Source: Pleurocapsales cyanobacterium LEGE 06147
GTDB taxonomy: Bacteria; Cyanobacteriota; Cyanobacteriia; Cyanobacteriales; Xenococcaceae
Assembly: GCA_015207585.1 (NCBI GenBank)
Contig: JADEWQ010000065.1
Span: 1 to 32,708, forward strand
Direction of reading: 5' to 3'
Length of the DNA: 32,708 nt
Shown here piece after piece: positions 29,885 through 32,708 of this stretch. The stretch's first letter is position 1. Each line of letters opens with the position of its first letter. The position numbers and the translations under genes are program-made. The notes beneath the pieces are model-generated. The model did not search any database. It was given only the letters and a program-made list of their open reading frames with translations, and was not told the origin of the DNA.

Positions 29885-30931
29885 ATGGTTACCACGACTA
29901 AACAACTTCCCATTCCTTCTTTTTTCAAACCGCAAAAAGTCGGAGAAGTCTGGCGAGTACCCTATCAAGAAAGAGCAGCACAAGCAAAAGCTTGGGCACA
30001 ACAGCATAATATTGAATCTGCTGCCAAAGATCGAACTCGCATTTGCCTGCTGGCAATTGATATCCAAAATACTTTTTGCATACCTGAATTTGAATTATTT
30101 GTAGGTGGACGTTCCGGTACTGGTGCTGTTGATGATACTCTGCGGTTGTGCGAGTTTATTTATCGTAATTTGGGCGTAATTACCCAAATCGCCTCGACGA
30201 TGGATACTCATACTGCTATGCAAATCTTCCATCCCGTTTTCTGGATTAATGATGCGGGCGAACATCCTTCCCCCAATTCCACGATTAGCCTTGATGATGT
30301 GGAACGGGGAGTTTGGAAAGTCAATCCTGCCGTAACTGATAATCTTGCCAAAGCTGACTATTTAGAATTGCAACAGTATGCTTTACATTACGTTAAGCAA
30401 CTGAGCGAACATAGTAAATATTTGCTGACGGTCTGGCCTTATCATTCCATGCTAGGCGGTATCGGTCATGCTTTAGTTTCAGCAGTAGAAGAAGCAGCTT
30501 TTTTCCACAATATTGTTAGAAACAGCCAAACTCATTTTGAGATTAAAGGAGACAATCCTTTAACGGAAAATTATTCAGTACTCCAACCGGAAGTATTAGA
30601 AGATAGCAACGGCAGATCCATCGCCCAAAAAAATACTCGTTTTTTGGAAAAGTTACTCGATTTTGATGCAATAATTATTGCCGGTCAAGCCAAGAGTCAT
30701 TGTGTTGCTTGGACTATTGAAGACCTACTGACAGATATTAAGGCACGAGACCCCAACTTGGCAAAAAAAGTCTATTTATTAGAAGATTGTACTTCTCCGG
30801 TAGTCGTTCCTAATGTAGTTGACTTTACCGAACAAGCCGATGCAGCCTTTGAACGTTTTGCCAAGGCAGGAATGCACATTGTAAAATCTACAGAGGCGAT
30901 CGCTAACTGGCCGGATCTGCAAATAAATTGA
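29885..30931 (+). CDS. Cysteine hydrolase, nicotinamidase/isochorismatase-like
   Basis: The 348-residue protein has the catalytic pattern of the isochorismatase-like fold: Asp59 in [11 protein letters not shown], Lys221 in [16 protein letters not shown] and the nucleophile Cys273 in [12 protein letters not shown]. The metal-binding residues of nicotinamidases appear as Asp107 and His109 (STMDTHT) and His187 (WPYHSM). This matches PncA better than isochorismatase, so deamidation of nicotinamide or a related amide is likely. At 348 residues it is much longer than PncA (about 190-210). The extra length is an N-terminal 50 residues and an insertion of about 60 residues between the metal site and WPYH. 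The start ATG is downstream of a 28-bp palindrome. A GH57 gene follows at 145 bp. Confidence 0.85.
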   Translation: MVTTTKQLPIPSFFKPQKVGEVWRVPYQERAAQAKAWAQQHNIESAAKDRTRICLLAIDIQNTFCIPEFELFVGGRSGTGAVDDTLRLCEFIYRNLGVITQIASTMDTHTAMQIFHPVFWINDAGEHPSPNSTISLDDVERGVWKVNPAVTDNLAKADYLELQQYALHYVKQLSEHSKYLLTVWPYHSMLGGIGHALVSAVEEAAFFHNIVRNSQTHFEIKGDNPLTENYSVLQPEVLEDSNGRSIAQKNTRFLEKLLDFDAIIIAGQAKSHCVAWTIEDLLTDIKARDPNLAKKVYLLEDCTSPVVVPNVVDFTEQADAAFERFAKAGMHIVKSTEAIANWPDLQIN

Positions 30932-31020
30932 TACCATCCTATCTTTGACTTCTGACACTACTTATCAAATCTTAAGCTCATGCCCCCGACTTTGTCGTAT
31001 ATCATCTGACTGTGTCTTCG

Positions 31021-31043
31021 CACTCTTTGCGTGGTAAAGAGTG
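31021..31043 (+). promoter_or_regulatory. Hairpin in the leader of the GH57 gene
   Basis: CACTCTTT (31021-31028) and AAAGAGTG (31036-31043) form a perfect 8-bp stem with a 7-nt loop. It ends 33 bp before the ATG at 31077, close to a GGAAA (31068-31072) that may serve as the ribosome-binding site. No T-run follows. Confidence 0.45.
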
Positions 31044-31076
31044 TCCGCTAAGTAGCGAGTAATAAAGGAAAATTTC

Positions 31077-32576
31077 ATGATTGCAACAGCATCGTCTGCT
31101 AACCTACCTGCTTTAGAAACATTAAGATCGGGACTGCCAAATATTTGCGGTTGGGAAGCAGAAATTCAATCGGTAGTCAACCACGACGAACCAATCTTTT
31201 TGCCCTCTACCAATCTTCGTCTAGAAAATATTACAGCAGGATTTGCTTGCGCCCTCCACATGCATCAACCTACAATTCCTGCCGGTGCCAATGGCGAATT
31301 AATCAATAATCTTCAGTATATGTTCGAACATCCCAATGAAGGGGATAACCACAATGCAGGTACTTTTGCCTGGTGCTATAGCCGCATGGGAGATTGGATT
31401 CCCGAACTAGTACATAATGGATGCAACCCTCGCATTATGCTCGATTATTCGGGCAACTTGTTGTGGGGATTTCACCAAATGGGACGAGAAGATGTCCTCA
31501 ACAACCTCAAGCGCATTGCTTGCGATCCTCAGTATCAGCCCTATGTAGAATGGTTGGGAACGATGTGGTCTCATGCTGTCATTCCCTCCACTCCCATTCC
31601 CGACATCAAACTGCACATCCAAGCCTGGCAACATTACTTTGCGGCTATCTTTGGCTACGATGCCCTGAAACGGGTAAAAGGTTTCTCGCCTCCAGAAATG
31701 AACCTACCCAACCATCCCGATAGCCTGTACGAATATATTAAAGCCCTCAAAGAATGCGGCTATCGCTGGCTATTGGTTCAAGAACATTCAGTAGAAAGGC
31801 TCGATGGTTCCCCATTGTGGCACGATGACAAATATGTTCCCAATAGTTTGATTGCCCGCAATTCTCAAGGCGAAACTATCAGTATTACCGCTTTAATTAA
31901 AACCCAAGGATCTGATACTAAATTAGTAGCCCAGATGCAACCCTATCATGAAGCCAAAGGTAGGGGTAAACAGCAAATTGGTAACGTTACCGTTCCTGGC
32001 TGCGTCAGCCAAATTGCTGATGGAGAAAATGGAGGTGTCATGATGAATGAATATGCCCGTGATTTTCAACCTGTTTGGTGTGACATTAAAGAGAATGGCA
32101 GAAGTACAACTGGTGTTGTTGGTATCAACGGTACGGAGTATATAGAATTACTCGAAGCAGCAGGAGTCAATCTGGAGGACTATCCCCCTTGTCAAGCTGT
32201 CGGACAACACAAGATTTGGCAAAGAGTTGACCCCGATAAAGCTACTCCCGAAGCAGTAGAAAAAGCCATTCAAGAATTAAAAGAAACCGATCGTCAATTT
32301 CATATGGACGGTGCTTCTTGGACTAATAATTTAAGTTGGGTTAAAGGTTACGAAAATGTTCTCGAACCAATGAATAAACTTAGTGTTTTGTTTCACAAAA
32401 AATATGATTCTTTAGTGGAACAAGACCCTTCAGTGACGAAGAGTTCTGATTATCTACAAGCATTGGTTTACACTTTGTTGTTAGAAACCAGTTGTTTCCG
32501 CTACTGGGGACAAGGTACTTGGACTGATTATGCGCGGGAATTGTATCAACGAGGTGAGGCTTTGCTTAGAGAATAG
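31077..32576 (+). CDS. Glycoside hydrolase family 57 protein
   Basis: The 499-residue cytoplasmic enzyme of the alpha-glucan-acting GH57 family (amylases, branching enzymes, amylopullulanases). Motif 1 is ALHMHQP (His61, His63, Gln64, Pro65). GFSPPEM (202-208, Glu207) is the equivalent of the G(F/W)xPE motif, and MMNEYARDF (about 325-333) and DGASWTNN match later conserved regions. The catalytic nucleophile of the family lies in motif 3, and I cannot place it with certainty here. A conserved cyanobacterial form of about 500 residues is known mostly from genomes, so the exact reaction is unclear; glycogen or starch metabolism is the reasonable guess. It is followed within 10 bp by an IS605-type element end. 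Confidence 0.85.
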   Translation: MIATASSANLPALETLRSGLPNICGWEAEIQSVVNHDEPIFLPSTNLRLENITAGFACALHMHQPTIPAGANGELINNLQYMFEHPNEGDNHNAGTFAWCYSRMGDWIPELVHNGCNPRIMLDYSGNLLWGFHQMGREDVLNNLKRIACDPQYQPYVEWLGTMWSHAVIPSTPIPDIKLHIQAWQHYFAAIFGYDALKRVKGFSPPEMNLPNHPDSLYEYIKALKECGYRWLLVQEHSVERLDGSPLWHDDKYVPNSLIARNSQGETISITALIKTQGSDTKLVAQMQPYHEAKGRGKQQIGNVTVPGCVSQIADGENGGVMMNEYARDFQPVWCDIKENGRSTTGVVGINGTEYIELLEAAGVNLEDYPPCQAVGQHKIWQRVDPDKATPEAVEKAIQELKETDRQFHMDGASWTNNLSWVKGYENVLEPMNKLSVLFHKKYDSLVEQDPSVTKSSDYLQALVYTLLLETSCFRYWGQGTWTDYARELYQRGEALLRE

Positions 32577-32584
32577 TTGTATTA

Positions 32585-32708
32585 TTGACATCCTCCCGCC
32601 GCTAAATCAGAGATTGTAGCGGGGGATTCCTAAGACTCACGACTTAGGTTTCTGCTTCCTTCCCTTACGAGGATTTCGCCACTGGCTTCTAACACTATGG
32701 TTATCAGC
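32585..32708 (-). mobile_element. Right end of an IS605/IS1341-type (TnpB) element, truncated by window edge
   Basis: The end has the typical cyanobacterial hairpin: ATCCTCCCGCCGCTA (about 32590-32604) pairs imperfectly with TAGCGGGGGAT (32617-32627). On the minus strand this is the 3' part of the TnpB omega (reRNA) transcript, finishing at TCAA (32588-32585). In such elements the guide is read from the DNA just beyond this end. The tnpB tail lies inside it. Confidence 0.75.
32637..32708 (-). CDS. tnpB: TnpB-family RNA-guided nuclease/transposase, C-terminal fragment
   Basis: Only the last 23 residues are in the window. The minus-strand frame reads ADNHSVRSQWRNPRKGRKQK and ends PKS before TGA at 32639-32637. 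A short basic tail of this kind overlapping the element-end RNA is typical of cyanobacterial TnpB (OrfB of IS605/IS1341). TnpB is an RNA-guided nuclease ancestral to Cas12. Whether the gene is intact cannot be judged here. Confidence 0.6.
   Translation of the reverse strand, partial: ADNHSVRSQWRNPRKGRKQKPKS

Overview
The window is cyanobacterial chromosome. It carries an allophycocyanin and core-linker cluster (apcE-apcA-apcB-apcC) and the cyanobacterial ATP synthase gene order (I, a, c, b', b, delta, alpha, gamma, with beta and epsilon elsewhere). It also has many HIP1-type GCGATCGC octamers, heptanucleotide tandem repeats between genes, and a moderately AT-rich base composition. The repeat types and gene mix would fit a chroococcalean, pleurocapsalean or filamentous relative, but nothing here fixes the genus.

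Layout. 1-3141: a frameshifted DUF72 gene, a CsbD-like stress protein, a DUF2267 protein and a solitary phosphate-transport ATPase (pstB) behind a possible Pho box. 3309-8509: a large Ser/Thr kinase with two kinase domains (the second looks catalytically dead), one membrane helix and about twelve TPRs; then a secreted fasciclin protein converging on an FtsW/RodA-type gene. 8545-13636 (minus strand): the phycobilisome core genes with a strong terminator after apcC and a long structured leader before apcA. 13637-17266: a repeat-rich spacer with a broken antitoxin-like gene, a 41-residue ORF, and a single-chain MmeI-like restriction-modification enzyme. 17605-18831: a SAM-dependent methyltransferase.

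18832-25619: the atp operon. It is preceded by about 320 nt full of inverted repeats, and has hairpins on both sides of the c-subunit gene. A GC-rich structured island of about 180 nt lies between b' and b, and a clean Rho-independent terminator follows gamma. The island between b' and b is the best candidate here for an uncharacterised RNA or RNA-bearing mobile element.

25620-32708: a deleted IS-type transposase remnant, an RTX (calcium-binding nonapeptide repeat) protein, a radical SAM protein, a nicotinamidase-like hydrolase, a GH57 family protein, and at the window edge the end of a TnpB-type IS605-family element inserted just behind the GH57 gene.

Functionally, the two core blocks are light harvesting (phycobilisome core) and the energy-coupling enzyme (F0F1 ATP synthase). 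The rest is housekeeping (FtsW, PstB), signalling (kinase-TPR) and genome defence or mobile DNA. All functional calls come from reading protein motifs by eye; no database search was possible.
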